From Chitinophagaceae bacterium (lineage in GTDB: Bacteria > Bacteroidota > Bacteroidia > Chitinophagales > Chitinophagaceae), in NCBI GenBank assembly GCA_019638625.1, contig JAHBTK010000004.1:248001-312000 (forward strand): a DNA stretch of 64,000 nucleotides, read 5' to 3'. Below, piece by piece: positions 18,182 through 27,917 of the stretch. Positions within the stretch are counted from its first letter, which is position 1, and each line of letters starts with the position of its first letter. A program made the position numbers and the translations under genes. The notes under the pieces were generated by a model that was not told where the DNA came from, ran no database searches, and worked only from the letters and a program-made list of their open reading frames with translations.

Positions 18182-19231
18182 TTAAATGATCAGCAGGGCA
18201 TCCCCGTAGCTAAAGAAACGATACTTGTCCTTTATTGCTTTTTTATAGGCTTCCATTGCCAGGTCGTAGCCCGCGAACGCGCAGGTCATGATCAGCAAAC
18301 TGGTTTTGGGTAAATGAAAGTTGGTAATGAGGGAATCCGCAATTGAAAAATTATAAGGAGGATGAATAAAGATATTGGTCCATCCTTCTGAAGGTTTCAG
18401 AAGCTTTTCCGCGGTGAAAGAAGATTCCAGCGCACGCATGGTGGTGGTACCTACCGAACAGATCCTCTTATTTTCCAGCCGCGCCTTGTTTACTATCGCA
18501 CATGCTTTTTCTTCAATACGGTAATACTCCGCATCCATCTTATGTTTGCTCAGATCTTCAACTTCTATGGGCCTGAAAGTACCCAAACCGGTATGCAGGG
18601 TAACTTCGGCGAAACGAATGCCTTTTATTTCCAGTCGCTTGATCAGCTCAATACTGAAATGCAAACCAGCAGTCGGAGCTGCCACCGCGCCTTCATGCTT
18701 GGCATATACCGTTTGGTAACGCTCCCGGTCTTCTTCGTCAGGTTTACGTTTGATATATTTAGGCAGGGGGGTCTCACCCAGGCTGTTCAGTACATGCTTG
18801 AATTCCGTATCTGTTCCGTCAAACAAAAAACGTATAGTCCGGCCACGGGAAGTGGTATTATCTATTACCTCGGCTACCAGTTCTTCCGCATCGCCAAAGT
18901 ACAATTTGTTTCCTACACGTATTTTGCGGGCGGGGTCAACAATCACATCCCACAACTTATTTTGCGCATTGAGTTCCCTCAGCAGGAACACTTCTATTTT
19001 CGCCCCCGTCTTTTCCTTACGACCATACATCCGGGCGGGAAATACCTTGGTATTATTTACTACAAAAACATCCTTATCATCAAAATAATCCAGCACATCC
19101 CTGAAATGTTTGTTCTCAATGTTGCCGGTGTCTTTGTGTACCACCATCATTCTGGAGTCTTCTCTTCTTTTGGCAGGATGTTGGGCAATAAGATTGAGTG
19201 GTAAGTCGAAACGGAATTGTGATAGTTTCAT
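18182..19231 (-). CDS. queA: S-adenosylmethionine:tRNA ribosyltransferase-isomerase
   Basis: Moves the ribosyl part of SAM onto preQ1-modified tRNA in queuosine synthesis. The 349-residue protein has [20 protein letters not shown] at the N-terminus, [43 protein letters not shown] and [21 protein letters not shown], all QueA signatures. A TACCTTTG box at 19370-19363 predicts a leader of about 125 nt; I saw no convincing preQ1 aptamer in it. Confidence 0.96.
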   Translation of the reverse strand: MKLSQFRFDLPLNLIAQHPAKRREDSRMMVVHKDTGNIENKHFRDVLDYFDDKDVFVVNNTKVFPARMYGRKEKTGAKIEVFLLRELNAQNKLWDVIVDPARKIRVGNKLYFGDAEELVAEVIDNTTSRGRTIRFLFDGTDTEFKHVLNSLGETPLPKYIKRKPDEEDRERYQTVYAKHEGAVAAPTAGLHFSIELIKRLEIKGIRFAEVTLHTGLGTFRPIEVEDLSKHKMDAEYYRIEEKACAIVNKARLENKRICSVGTTTMRALESSFTAEKLLKPSEGWTNIFIHPPYNFSIADSLITNFHLPKTSLLIMTCAFAGYDLAMEAYKKAIKDKYRFFSYGDALLII

Positions 19232-19362
19232 TTGAGTATTGTTATTTTAATATAGTCACATGAAACATGCAGAAAGTAAGCCTGAGGGGAGATTTTGGAA
19301 AATCTTGAACCTGATCTTACGGTACCAGGGATCATGTAAATACACTATATTTTTACAGCGTG

Positions 19363-19370
19363 CAAAGGTA
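19363..19370 (-). promoter_or_regulatory. -7 box TACCTTTG for queA
   Basis: Minus-strand match to TANNTTTG, 132 bases before the queA ATG, in a gene-free gap. The leader contains a small AGATTTTCC-AAAATCT hairpin. Confidence 0.4.
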
Positions 19371-19439
19371 GGAATAAAACTATTACAAAAATCCAGAATA
19401 TTTTTACCCCCTTTTTGGTGATATTGTAGACGGACTCTG

Positions 19440-20210
19440 TTAGAACCGAAGATGCCTTACCGTCAACCCGTCATTTATCAATTGCTTCAGGGAGTCTATA
19501 CCGATCATAAGGTGATTTTCCACGTATTTTGAGGTAACCTTTTTATCGCTGGCGGATGTTTTTACACCCTCCGGTATCATTGGCTGGTCGCTCACGAGCA
19601 ACAGCGCCCCGGTGGGTATCTTATTAAAAAAGCCAACAGAAAAAATAGTGGCCGTCTCCATATCAATGGCATAAGCCCTGATATCCTGCAGGTAGGCTTT
19701 AAACGCCTCATCATGCTCCCATACCCTTCTGTTTGTCGTGTACACCGTGCCTGTCCAGTAGTCTACTTTATAATCGCGAATGGTGGTGGAAATGGCTTTC
19801 TGAAGGGCAAATGCGGGAAGAGCCGGTACTTCCGGGGGAAAATAATCATCCGAGGTGCCTTCGCCTCTTATAGCGGCAATGGGGAGTATGAGATCACCGA
19901 TCTTATTCCTTTTTTTCAGCCCTCCGCATTTGCCCAAAAACAAAACGGCTTTAGGCGTAATCGCGGTGAGCAGGTCCATTATGGTTGCCGCGCCGGGACT
20001 GCCCATACCAAAGTTGATAATGGTAATACCATCGGCAGTGGCGCACTGCATGGGTTTATCCCTCCCCGTTACCTGCACATTGTGCCGGGCCGCAAACAGC
20101 TCCACATAATTACCAAAATTGGTCAACAGCACGTATTTGCCAAAATTTTTCAATTTTTCACCGGTATACCTGGGCAACCAGTTCTCCACAATTTTTTCCT
20201 TAGTATTCAT
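19440..20210 (-). CDS. amn: AMP nucleosidase
   Basis: Hydrolyses AMP to adenine and ribose 5-phosphate, or acts on a related nucleotide. This is the short Bacteroidota form (256 residues) containing only the phosphorylase-fold domain: KIVENWLPRYTG at the start, INFGMGSPGAATIMDLL, LFLGKCGGLKKRNKIGD, the active-site stretch AYAIDMETATIFSVGF and LLLVSDQPMIPEGVKT. An upstream ATG (20240) is possible but adds ten residues not expected in the family. It is divergent from the HsdR_N-domain gene. Confidence 0.9.
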   Translation of the reverse strand: MNTKEKIVENWLPRYTGEKLKNFGKYVLLTNFGNYVELFAARHNVQVTGRDKPMQCATADGITIINFGMGSPGAATIMDLLTAITPKAVLFLGKCGGLKKRNKIGDLILPIAAIRGEGTSDDYFPPEVPALPAFALQKAISTTIRDYKVDYWTGTVYTTNRRVWEHDEAFKAYLQDIRAYAIDMETATIFSVGFFNKIPTGALLLVSDQPMIPEGVKTSASDKKVTSKYVENHLMIGIDSLKQLINDGLTVRHLRF

Positions 20211-20259
20211 AATTTGTAATTTCTCTAAATTAGCAACCACAATCCAGAGGCAGCCATCA

Positions 20260-20715
20260 ATGCCCAGCCAACAAATGATTAAAATAAAATACCCTCCATA
20301 CCAATTTAAGATTAAAAACGAAGCCGGGAAAGATTTTATTTTCGACCCGGTGAGAAGAATCTGGGCCGTGTTGACCCCTGAGGAATGGGTCCGGCAGAAT
20401 TTCCTGCAATACCTGATCCAGGTCAGGGGATTTTCGCCGTCGCTTATGGCAGTGGAAAAACAAATTCAACTGGGAGAGCTTAACAAACGCTGCGATATTG
20501 TTGTGTACAACAAGGAAGGTAACCCTTATATGATAGTGGAATGTAAAGAAATGGAACAGCATTTGAATGAACAGGTATTTAACCAGATACTGCGTTACAA
20601 TATGTCTATACCATCCCGTTACCTGGTGATCACCAACGGGTTGTTTTGCTTCGCATACGAAAGAGATGGCAGCAGCTTCTCCGTTTTAAAAGAAGTACCG
20701 GGTCCGGGCTGGTAA
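20260..20715 (+). CDS. type I restriction enzyme R-subunit N-terminal (HSDR_N) domain nuclease-like protein
   Basis: 151-residue stand-alone protein of the PD-(D/E)XK superfamily, like the nuclease domain at the N-terminus of HsdR but without the helicase. Catalytic signature: Asp in NKRCDIVVYN and the ExK of YMIVECKEM, with a following Gln-rich motif VFNQILRYN. Such proteins are common single-gene housekeeping neighbours in Bacteroidota; no restriction or modification partner is nearby, so a role in restriction is unlikely. The ATG is chosen because an upstream extension runs through the divergent promoter region. Confidence 0.85.
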   Translation: MPSQQMIKIKYPPYQFKIKNEAGKDFIFDPVRRIWAVLTPEEWVRQNFLQYLIQVRGFSPSLMAVEKQIQLGELNKRCDIVVYNKEGNPYMIVECKEMEQHLNEQVFNQILRYNMSIPSRYLVITNGLFCFAYERDGSSFSVLKEVPGPGW

Positions 20716-20801
20716 GTACCGTTATTTTTCAGGTAGTTTACTTTCCCTTCACGGTATCTTTCCGGAACTTTTTTATGCGTAATTTGCATTTCAAATTATG
20801 A

Positions 20802-21944
20802 TTGATGAATAAAGCTTTTGCGGGTTTACTGATGTTATTGCCGTTGTTCGTAATGTCTCAGGAAGACCAGCCCTTTACCATTTCCGGGAATGTGAAAAAA
20901 GTGAAAGGCGGCGTTGAGCGGGTATACCTGTATTATATGAACGGGCTCAACCAGGTGACAGACAGCACTGAAGTGGTAAAAGGAAAATATAAATTTACCG
21001 GTGAAACAGGAGAACCGGGATTTTTCCGTTTGCAGGCAAAACAAAAAGACTCATCTGCCGGCAGCCCGTCTCAAAATACCATAGTCACCTTCCTGGAGGC
21101 TGGCAAAATAAAGATCAACAGCAAAGACTCTTTCTCCAATGCAGCCTTCAAAGGTTCCAAAGAAGTGAAAGTGTACAAAGAATTTGAGCATACGCTGCAA
21201 CCCTATGGCGATACCATGCAGCAGTTTATCCGCGACTATACACAAGCACGCGACAGTAATGATATCAGCAGGATGCGCAGCATTGAAATCGCGGCGGTGG
21301 CCCTGGAAAGAAAAATAAAAGATTCTGTTTTGCGTCCCTTCATACTGGGACATCCCCAATCTGCTGTTTCACTATTCGCCCTGCAGCAATACACCGGCAG
21401 CAACCCGGACATAGATATCGAAAAAGTGGAACCACTATTCCTGGCCTTGTCTCCAAAGGTACAGTCCTACCCTTCCGCGGTTAACCTGAAAGAAAGAATT
21501 GATATAGTCGGGAGAACAGCCATCGGGAGAATGGCAACCGATTTTACGCAGAACGATACCCTCGGTAATCCTGTATCATTATCATCGTTCAGGGGTAAAT
21601 ACCTCCTGCTTGATTTCTGGGCAAGCTGGTGCCAGCCCTGCCGGGTGGAAAATCCCAATGTGGTAGCAGCATACCGGAAATACAAAGAAAAAGGTTTTGA
21701 TGTGCTTGGGGTGTCCCTGGACAGGAACAACGCCAAAGAAGCCTGGCTAAAAGCCATTCACGATGATAAACTTACCTGGACCCATGTCAGCGATCTGAAT
21801 TTCTGGAATAATGCGGCAGCTAAGCTGTATGGCATACAATCCATCCCGCAAAACCTGCTGATAAGTCCTGATGGGAGGATCATAGCCAAAAACCTTCGCG
21901 GCCACGAACTGCACGAGAAACTGGAAGAAATAATGGGCAATTAA
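20802..21944 (+). CDS. TlpA-like thioredoxin-domain protein with DUF4369
   Basis: 380-residue exported disulfide reductase. The signal peptide (LLMLLPLFVMSQ) is followed by a beta-rich DUF4369 domain (about 25-125), a helical linker, and an AhpC/TSA-thioredoxin domain (about 240-380) with the redox motif WASWCQPCRVENP and the cis-Pro region IQSIPQNLLISP. It likely reduces or isomerises disulfides in the periplasm; the partner is unknown. It stands alone, with REP-like hairpins after it. Confidence 0.9.
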   Translation: MMNKAFAGLLMLLPLFVMSQEDQPFTISGNVKKVKGGVERVYLYYMNGLNQVTDSTEVVKGKYKFTGETGEPGFFRLQAKQKDSSAGSPSQNTIVTFLEAGKIKINSKDSFSNAAFKGSKEVKVYKEFEHTLQPYGDTMQQFIRDYTQARDSNDISRMRSIEIAAVALERKIKDSVLRPFILGHPQSAVSLFALQQYTGSNPDIDIEKVEPLFLALSPKVQSYPSAVNLKERIDIVGRTAIGRMATDFTQNDTLGNPVSLSSFRGKYLLLDFWASWCQPCRVENPNVVAAYRKYKEKGFDVLGVSLDRNNAKEAWLKAIHDDKLTWTHVSDLNFWNNAAAKLYGIQSIPQNLLISPDGRIIAKNLRGHELHEKLEEIMGN

Positions 21945-21992
21945 AATACCTGCCACCATCCGGATAACAATTGAAAAACAAATTACCGCTAT

Positions 21993-22043
21993 ACGGGAGT
22001 CTGAGACTCCGTATTTCCTATGTTCTTCCCCGACGCTGTCGGG
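21993..22043. repeat. REP-like double hairpin
   Basis: ACGGGAGTC, loop TGA, GACTCCGT (21993-22012, one bulged G) is followed by TATGTTCTTCC and the hairpin CCCGAC, loop GCT, GTCGGG (22029-22043), then CAT. A second locus at 36647-36703 has the same order of hairpin, TATGTTCTTCC, hairpin ending GGGCAT, so this is a dispersed repeat. Confidence 0.6.
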
Positions 22044-22190
22044 CATCTTTGCTCCTTTATAACTGGCTGACAACATATGATATCGCCCGACAAAACGCAC
22101 CCGCAAAGACTTTTGAAATCATAACTATTCATTAAATTTATCAGCGGCAGGTCCACCAAACGCTACCTGTTGAAATCATTAAAGAATCCG

Positions 22191-22643
22191 ATGAACATTT
22201 TTTATACAGCAATAACCGATAGCGATTTTGAGGCATGGTTTACACTGGCGGCAAAACTCTGGGATGACCATGATCCGGAAGAATTGAAAAGCAGCTTATC
22301 GGGCATACTTCGGGCGGGTAATCAGTCCGTTTTCCTGGCAAAGACTCCCGATGGAAATTCAATCGGCTTTATTAATGTGTCTGTCAGAGTGGATTACGTG
22401 GAAGGCGCGGAAAACAGTCCTGCCGGCTACCTGGAGGGTATATACGTGGAACCGGAATTCAGAAAGCAGGGAGTGGCCAGCCGGTTATTGCAGTTCGCTG
22501 AAAAATGGTTGCTGGAAAGGGGTTGCCGACAGATTGGCTCGGACGTTTCACAAAACAATACCATTTCACAGGAGTTTCACAAAAACCTGGGCTTCAGGGA
22601 AGAAGCTGTCCTAGTTCATTTTTTAAAAAATATTAATAAATGA
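22191..22643 (+). CDS. GNAT acetyltransferase, aminoglycoside 6'-N-acetyltransferase-like
   Basis: 150-residue acetyl-CoA-dependent N-acetyltransferase. The overall pattern matches AAC(6')-I proteins: DFEAWFTLAAKLWDDHDPEE near the N-terminus, GFINVSVRVDYVEGAENSPA, GYLEGIYVEPEFRKQGVASR (acetyl-CoA loop) and SDVSQNNTISQEFHKNLGF. Chromosomal relatives occur widely without a resistance role, so the natural substrate is uncertain. The ATG is preferred over an upstream TTG (22170) because it matches the family's start. Confidence 0.85.
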   Translation: MNIFYTAITDSDFEAWFTLAAKLWDDHDPEELKSSLSGILRAGNQSVFLAKTPDGNSIGFINVSVRVDYVEGAENSPAGYLEGIYVEPEFRKQGVASRLLQFAEKWLLERGCRQIGSDVSQNNTISQEFHKNLGFREEAVLVHFLKNINK

Positions 22644-22689
22644 AATGCCGGGTGTTTAACCACTTATAAATTCGTTGAATACTAAAATC

Positions 22690-23019
22690 ATGGAAATCAT
22701 AAAATCTATCCCGATCTTTTTACTGGCAGGTCTCTGCGAAATAGGCGGAGGTTATCTTATATGGATGTGGCTGAAAGATGGCAAACCCTGGTGGTACGGG
22801 TTGGCAGGCGCTGTGGCACTTGTTTCGTATGGTATAGTAGCCACCTGGCAAACATCTAATTTTGCACGCGTATATGCCACCTACGGTGGTATTTTTATTG
22901 TTATGTCAATACTATGGGCAATGAAATTTGATAATTTCAGACCGGATAAATATGATATAGCAGGAGCATTGATCGCCTTGTTAGGCGTCTGTATTATTTA
23001 TTATGCACCCAGGCAGTAA
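22690..23019 (+). CDS. YnfA / UPF0060 family inner-membrane protein
   Basis: 109-residue protein with four hydrophobic helices, the size and arrangement of the YnfA family (small multidrug-resistance-like fold). Family signatures: LAGLCEIGGGYLIWMWLKDG, WYGLAGAVALVSYGIVATWQ, ARVYATYGGIFIVMSILW and RPDKYDIAGALIALLGVCII. The ATG at 22690 gives the normal length; a TTG at 22675 is less likely. Substrate unknown. It follows the acetyltransferase on the same strand after 46 bases. Confidence 0.93.
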   Translation: MEIIKSIPIFLLAGLCEIGGGYLIWMWLKDGKPWWYGLAGAVALVSYGIVATWQTSNFARVYATYGGIFIVMSILWAMKFDNFRPDKYDIAGALIALLGVCIIYYAPRQ

Positions 23020-23034
23020 AGAACGCAATACTGT

Positions 23035-24315
23035 TTATTTATTACCTCCCCTTCTGTTGCCGGGATGGTTCCTGTTGCCATTCCTGTTATTGTTGTTACC
23101 GTTATCGTTTTTGGGGGGTTGGTTCTGCGGCCTGTTTTTTTCATTCCTGCCCTCCACTCTTTTTTGCTGATCGTTTCTCTGCTGGTTATCCCTGTTTCTC
23201 CTGGATTTGTGTTTGCGGGCATTTTTTTCAAGAGAGCCTAAGCTGATCTGTCCCACTACATCTACAAATTCCGGTTCTACTTCCTTGGGTTTACCTCCCT
23301 GTATTTCTTCCGACTCCAGCGCTTCCACCCGGGTACCTTTTAAATTCAGGGCTTTGATTTTACGCACGGTAGCTATCGTGAGCGCATAATGCCTGCTGCT
23401 GTCCGGAAGCGTGTACCACATCATACTCCGGAAAATGTCTTTTTTAATTAAAAGGGCATTACCCTTAACAGTTTCCAGTATATCCGCATTGTCCGGAAAA
23501 CCCTGCAGAGCGTCCAGGTAAGTATCCAACTCATAGTTAAGGCAGCATTTTAGTCTTCCGCACTGCCCGCTGAGTTTGGTTTGGTTAATACTTAAATTCT
23601 GGTAACGGGCAGCAATGGTGGTAACACTTTTGAAGTTTGTGAGCCAGGAACTGCAGCATAATTCCCTGCCGCAACTGCCTATACCCCCTACCTTGCCCGC
23701 TTCCTGGCGCGTGCCGATCTGTTTCATTTCCACCTTCACCTTAAACTCAGAGGCATAAGCCTTTATCAGTTCCCTGAAATCCACCCTGCCGTCAGCCGTA
23801 TAGAAAAATGTCGCTTTTCTGCCATCTGCCTGTATTTCCACTTCCGACAGCTTCATCTCCAGGTTCAGTTTTTTGGCTATAGACCTTGCACGCATCAATG
23901 CTTCCGGTTCCCGGAGTTTGGTTTGCCGGAACATATCCAGGTCACGGTCGCTGGCGCGCCGTAGTATTTTTTTTATCTCTGCATTGTTTTCGTCCACTCC
24001 TCTTTTTTTCATCTGCAGCCTTACCAGTTCACCGCTTACACTTACTTCTCCCACATCAAATCCGCTGACACCTTCCACGGTTACCATATCACCTTTTTCG
24101 TAAAGCTGTACCGTGGTATTTCTGTAAAATTCCTTCCGGCTGCCATTGTTAAAGCTCACTTCCACAATCCGGCAGACATTATCCGTATCCGCTATCGGAA
24201 GGTTCCTGAGCCAATCGTGAACGTTCATACGATTACATCCCCCGGTGCTGCATCCCCCGTTACTTTTACATCCATTAGGCTTCCCGGAGTTGGTACCACA
24301 ACTGCTACAACCCAT
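23035..24315 (-). CDS. ricT: RicT-like PSP1-domain protein
   Basis: 426-residue PSP1 family protein, homologous to the RicT (YaaT) subunit of a Fe-S complex in Firmicutes. The PSP1 core is seen in ALMRARSIAKKLNLEMKLSE, GSCGRELCCSSWL and LSGQCGRLKCCLNYE, with conserved Cys pairs. Additions here are an N-terminal Cys/Gly-rich segment with Cys at 3, 6, 16, 22 and 27, and a C-terminal Asn/Arg-rich disordered tail (about 365-426). The tail suggests RNA or nucleic-acid contact (inference). Confidence 0.88.
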   Translation of the reverse strand: MGCSSCGTNSGKPNGCKSNGGCSTGGCNRMNVHDWLRNLPIADTDNVCRIVEVSFNNGSRKEFYRNTTVQLYEKGDMVTVEGVSGFDVGEVSVSGELVRLQMKKRGVDENNAEIKKILRRASDRDLDMFRQTKLREPEALMRARSIAKKLNLEMKLSEVEIQADGRKATFFYTADGRVDFRELIKAYASEFKVKVEMKQIGTRQEAGKVGGIGSCGRELCCSSWLTNFKSVTTIAARYQNLSINQTKLSGQCGRLKCCLNYELDTYLDALQGFPDNADILETVKGNALLIKKDIFRSMMWYTLPDSSRHYALTIATVRKIKALNLKGTRVEALESEEIQGGKPKEVEPEFVDVVGQISLGSLEKNARKHKSRRNRDNQQRNDQQKRVEGRNEKNRPQNQPPKNDNGNNNNRNGNRNHPGNRRGGNK

Positions 24316-24629
24316 AAAGAGTTTATTAATTATAGTTGAAAATGGCCTGAAAAGGGGATACCACTATAGAAGAGACACAATATTATCCTGCTAAATCATC
24401 CCGTAAGGGCGGCTAAATTAGAATTGCTATACCAATACAATATATAACAATTTGATTCAGAATAATTTATCTATTGAAATTATAAATTGACAGTTTCAAT
24501 TGTTTCCTCACACACAAAATCCTATAATGATATATGTTGATTCCTTTTCAGGAAATATCATCAAAAATAACGAAAATATTGCTATATCTCATTGCGGAAA
24601 CTGAAACAATCGTGAAACCTTAAATCCGC
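24316..24629. other. AT-rich intergenic region between ricT and recO
   Basis: Both flanking genes are on the minus strand, so this region holds the ricT promoter and the recO 3' end. I see no gene, no strong hairpin with a T-run and no clear repeat. Confidence 0.4.
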
Positions 24630-25364
24630 TTAAGAAAATACCTGCTGCAGTACCGACAGGGATTTCATATTTGAAAAATCCTGAATATGCAAACGGTAAA
24701 ACGTAAGCATACAGTCGGTAATCCTTCTTCGGGCAATATTATTCAGTGTCAGTTCCTCTGATTCAGCGGGGTGCATTACATGCATCAATTCGCAGATATG
24801 CCCGGACACTACCGGATCGGCATAGAACTCGTGATCAGGGATCCCGGCTATAAAGCTGCCGTTCCTGAGGTCGAGCAAATGAGCGCTGGCTGAAAAATTA
24901 TCCTGGATACTAAACCCGAGGAATCCGGGCAGATGTATAAGAAAAAACAACGGGTAGTTGGCAGTGGTTTTAATTCCCGCTTTATCCAGTTCCATAAAAG
25001 CGTCTTCCAGAAAGTTATACAGATCGGGGTTATGCTCCGGTTGCCGGACGGTTTTCTGCAGCAGTTCTACCATAAAGAGCGCAGCCGCATTTTTGTATAT
25101 ATTGAACAGCAGGTCCTGGTAAACATAATACCAACGGGCATCCTTTATTCGGTGGAGTTTTTTCAACTCGCTGTGATACACTTCCATCTCAATTATAGAA
25201 GCAGGTTGAAACAAATTAGCTTTGAAGTTCCCTTTTTTACCGCTCCTCACCCCATTCACAATATAGGATTGCAAACCGAACAACTCCGTATAAACCAATG
25301 CAATTATGGATGTTTCGCCATATACTGTTGTACGAAGCACGATTCCCCTGGTGGTATGTACCAT
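24630..25364 (-). CDS. recO: DNA repair protein RecO
   Basis: Recombination mediator that loads RecA with RecR and anneals single strands. The 244-residue protein starts with the OB-fold motif TRGIVLRTTVYGETSIIALV and continues FGLQSYIVNGVRSGKKGNFK, HRIKDARWYY and FMVELLQKTVRQPEHNPDLY. The C-terminus lacks an obvious Cys4 zinc finger, as is common in this phylum. It stands alone, divergent from the RND transporter. Confidence 0.9.
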   Translation of the reverse strand: MVHTTRGIVLRTTVYGETSIIALVYTELFGLQSYIVNGVRSGKKGNFKANLFQPASIIEMEVYHSELKKLHRIKDARWYYVYQDLLFNIYKNAAALFMVELLQKTVRQPEHNPDLYNFLEDAFMELDKAGIKTTANYPLFFLIHLPGFLGFSIQDNFSASAHLLDLRNGSFIAGIPDHEFYADPVVSGHICELMHVMHPAESEELTLNNIARRRITDCMLTFYRLHIQDFSNMKSLSVLQQVFS

Positions 25365-25517
25365 TTTTCAACTATGAAATACGAATTTATAGAAAGCAAC
25401 ATTAAATATTGTTCCCCACATTGAATCACCGGCTATTATCAACATTTATCAGGGTATTAATGCGGAAACAGGTTCAAAATAAGTTTCTTTGCACTTCTAA
25501 TCAATTCTGTCCTCCGC

Positions 25518-27878
25518 ATGTGGAAACAACTGGGAAAATTCATATTACGCCATAGAATATTACTATTATCCGTTTTGGTTGCTGTTACCGGGCTTATGTT
25601 ATATTATTCCCTGAAGGTTACCATCAGCTATGAGTTTGTAAGAACCATTCCTGTCAACAATCCGTTGTATCAAAAATACCTGGCTTTTAAAGAAGAGTTT
25701 GGCGACGACGGCAATACCCTGGTAATAGGTTTTACCAGCAATGATCTGTTACATAAAGATAAATACAATGACTTTGCCGCCCTTACTGCTGATCTGAAAA
25801 AGGTAGAACAGGTGGAAAGCGTATTGAATATCACTTCAGCTATCAACCTGAAAAAAAATGACAGCACCCAGAAGCTGAATGTAATTCCCATATTCCGGCA
25901 ACATTACGATGATCAGTCCCCGCTTGACAGCGCATCCCGGGTGCTTCATCAGCTTCCTTTTTATACCAACCTGCTGTATAACCCGGAGACCAACACCTAT
26001 TTAACCGCTGTAAGGATCAATAAAGATGTGCTGGGAACCAAAGGCAGGGAAAAGGTGATTGCCGATATAGAAAAACTGGCGTACAGTTTTGGGGAAAGGC
26101 AGGGTACGGATATTCATATCAGCGGGTTGCCATTGATACGCACTAATATGGCAATTAATGTGAAGAAAGAAATGAAGTGGTTCCTGATCGGTTCGCTGAT
26201 CATTTCCGCCGCTATACTGATGCTGTTTTTCCGTTCGGTAAGCGCCACGGTACTGTCGCTGGCGGTAGTGATCATAGGTGTTATCTGGAGCATGGGTATC
26301 CTTTATCTCTGCGGGTATCACATTAGTTTATTAACGGCACTGGTGCCGCCGCTCATTGTCGTCATTGGCATTCCCAACTGTATTTATTTTTTGAACAAAT
26401 ACCATACTGCCTGGTCGGATTTTAAGGACAAGCAACAGGCCTTAATAGAAATGGTAGGACGTATGGGGATCGTTACGCTGTTCTGTAATATTGCCGCTGC
26501 TATCGGGTTTGCAGTATTTGCATTTACCAAAAGCGCCGTGTTGAAGGAGTTTGGTGTAGTGGCCGGCATTAGCATTATGTCTATATTTTTTATCTCGCTG
26601 ATAGCCATCCCCGGGGTATTAAGCTTCCTGCCGGCTCCGCGGCCGAATCACCTTCGCTACCTGGAGAGCCGCTGGCTGGACAGCGCCCTCAACAAAGTTG
26701 AAAAATGGGTTTTCCACCATAAAAAAGCGGTGTACCTGGTTACGCTGCTGGCAATTGTATTTTCCGTAACCGGCATGCTGCGCCTGCAATCCGTAGGACA
26801 TATGGTGGATGATATTCCCAAAACAGATCGCATCTATACCGATTTGAAGTTTTTTGAGAAGAACTTTAAAGGGATCATGCCGCTGGAAATAATAGTAGAC
26901 ACCAAGAAGCGCTATGGTTATACCGGACTGAAAGCATTAGGCATTTTTGAGAAGATTGATTCGCTGGCATTATACATAAGCCAAAGACCGGAAATGGCCC
27001 GGCCGCTGTCACTGGCAGAAGGTTTAAAATTTGCCAAACAGGCTTTTTATGACGGAGACAGCGCTTATTACCAATTGCCCAACAGCTTCGATGGCGCCTT
27101 TGTAGGAGACTATCTCCGGGTAAGAAAAGATACTACCGGCTCAAACAATGCCTTTCAGCAATTGATGAACGCCTTTATGGATACAGCCCGCAGCAAAACA
27201 CGCATCAGTGTGAACATGGCCGACATCGGCAGCAAACAATTACCCCTGGTGTTGTCGGATATAGAACAAAGAGCACACCAGTTGTTCGATTCCACCCAAT
27301 ACAATGTGCAGTTTACCGGCACCAGTATCACCTTCCTGGAAGGCAGCCGTTTTATTATAGATGGCTTAAAAGACAGTATCATTCTCGCGTTTATACTGAT
27401 AGCCGCCTGTATGCTCTACCTGTTCAGATCTTTCCGGATATTGTTATGTTCCCTTATCCCCAATATAGTACCGTTGATGCTCACGGCCGGTATTATGGGT
27501 TGGGCAGGTGTGCCGCTAAAACCTTCTACAGTGATCGTATTCGGTATAGCGCTGGGGATAGCCATCGATGTTACCATCCGGTTCCTGGTAAACTACCGGC
27601 AGGAACTTCCCGCATATAACAACCAGCCTTTTCCCACGATCATACAAACCATCCATCATACCGGTATCAGCATCATATATACCTCACTGGTATTGATAGC
27701 CGGTTTCAGTATTTTTATTTTCAGCGGCTTTGGCGGCACCAAGGCCCTGGGATGGCTTACCTCACTCACTTTACTGATAGCTACCATCACCAATCTTGTG
27801 CTCCTTCCGGTTCTGCTGGCGTGGCTGCATAAGCCGAAAAGCCGGATCAGTAAAGTAACATTAAACAATCCGGAATAA
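25518..27878 (+). CDS. RND-superfamily (MMPL/patched-type) exporter
   Basis: 786-residue inner-membrane transporter with two repeats, each of one helix, a periplasmic domain and five helices. First helix: HRILLLSVLVAVTGLMLYYS. Proton-pathway-like segments are LIGSLIISAAILMLFFRSVS, ALVPPLIVVIGIPNCIYFLN and VIVFGIALGIAIDVTIRFLV, where the Asp replaces the usual GxxxDY motif. It resembles hopanoid/lipid exporter-type proteins rather than AcrB, and no membrane-fusion or outer-membrane partner is nearby. Substrate unknown. Confidence 0.88.
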   Translation: MWKQLGKFILRHRILLLSVLVAVTGLMLYYSLKVTISYEFVRTIPVNNPLYQKYLAFKEEFGDDGNTLVIGFTSNDLLHKDKYNDFAALTADLKKVEQVESVLNITSAINLKKNDSTQKLNVIPIFRQHYDDQSPLDSASRVLHQLPFYTNLLYNPETNTYLTAVRINKDVLGTKGREKVIADIEKLAYSFGERQGTDIHISGLPLIRTNMAINVKKEMKWFLIGSLIISAAILMLFFRSVSATVLSLAVVIIGVIWSMGILYLCGYHISLLTALVPPLIVVIGIPNCIYFLNKYHTAWSDFKDKQQALIEMVGRMGIVTLFCNIAAAIGFAVFAFTKSAVLKEFGVVAGISIMSIFFISLIAIPGVLSFLPAPRPNHLRYLESRWLDSALNKVEKWVFHHKKAVYLVTLLAIVFSVTGMLRLQSVGHMVDDIPKTDRIYTDLKFFEKNFKGIMPLEIIVDTKKRYGYTGLKALGIFEKIDSLALYISQRPEMARPLSLAEGLKFAKQAFYDGDSAYYQLPNSFDGAFVGDYLRVRKDTTGSNNAFQQLMNAFMDTARSKTRISVNMADIGSKQLPLVLSDIEQRAHQLFDSTQYNVQFTGTSITFLEGSRFIIDGLKDSIILAFILIAACMLYLFRSFRILLCSLIPNIVPLMLTAGIMGWAGVPLKPSTVIVFGIALGIAIDVTIRFLVNYRQELPAYNNQPFPTIIQTIHHTGISIIYTSLVLIAGFSIFIFSGFGGTKALGWLTSLTLLIATITNLVLLPVLLAWLHKPKSRISKVTLNNPE

Positions 27879-27917
27879 GAGCAAAGGGTAATGATGACCG
27901 TTATATCAACAAACCTG

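Noticed and set aside
19232..19362. preQ1 riboswitch in the queA leader
   Set aside because: The leader is long enough, but I could not find the characteristic pseudoknot sequence, and queA itself is less often the regulated gene.
20119..20259. N-terminal extension of the HsdR_N-domain protein
   Set aside because: It overlaps the start of the divergent AMP nucleosidase gene and its promoter region; the ATG at 20260 fits the domain start.
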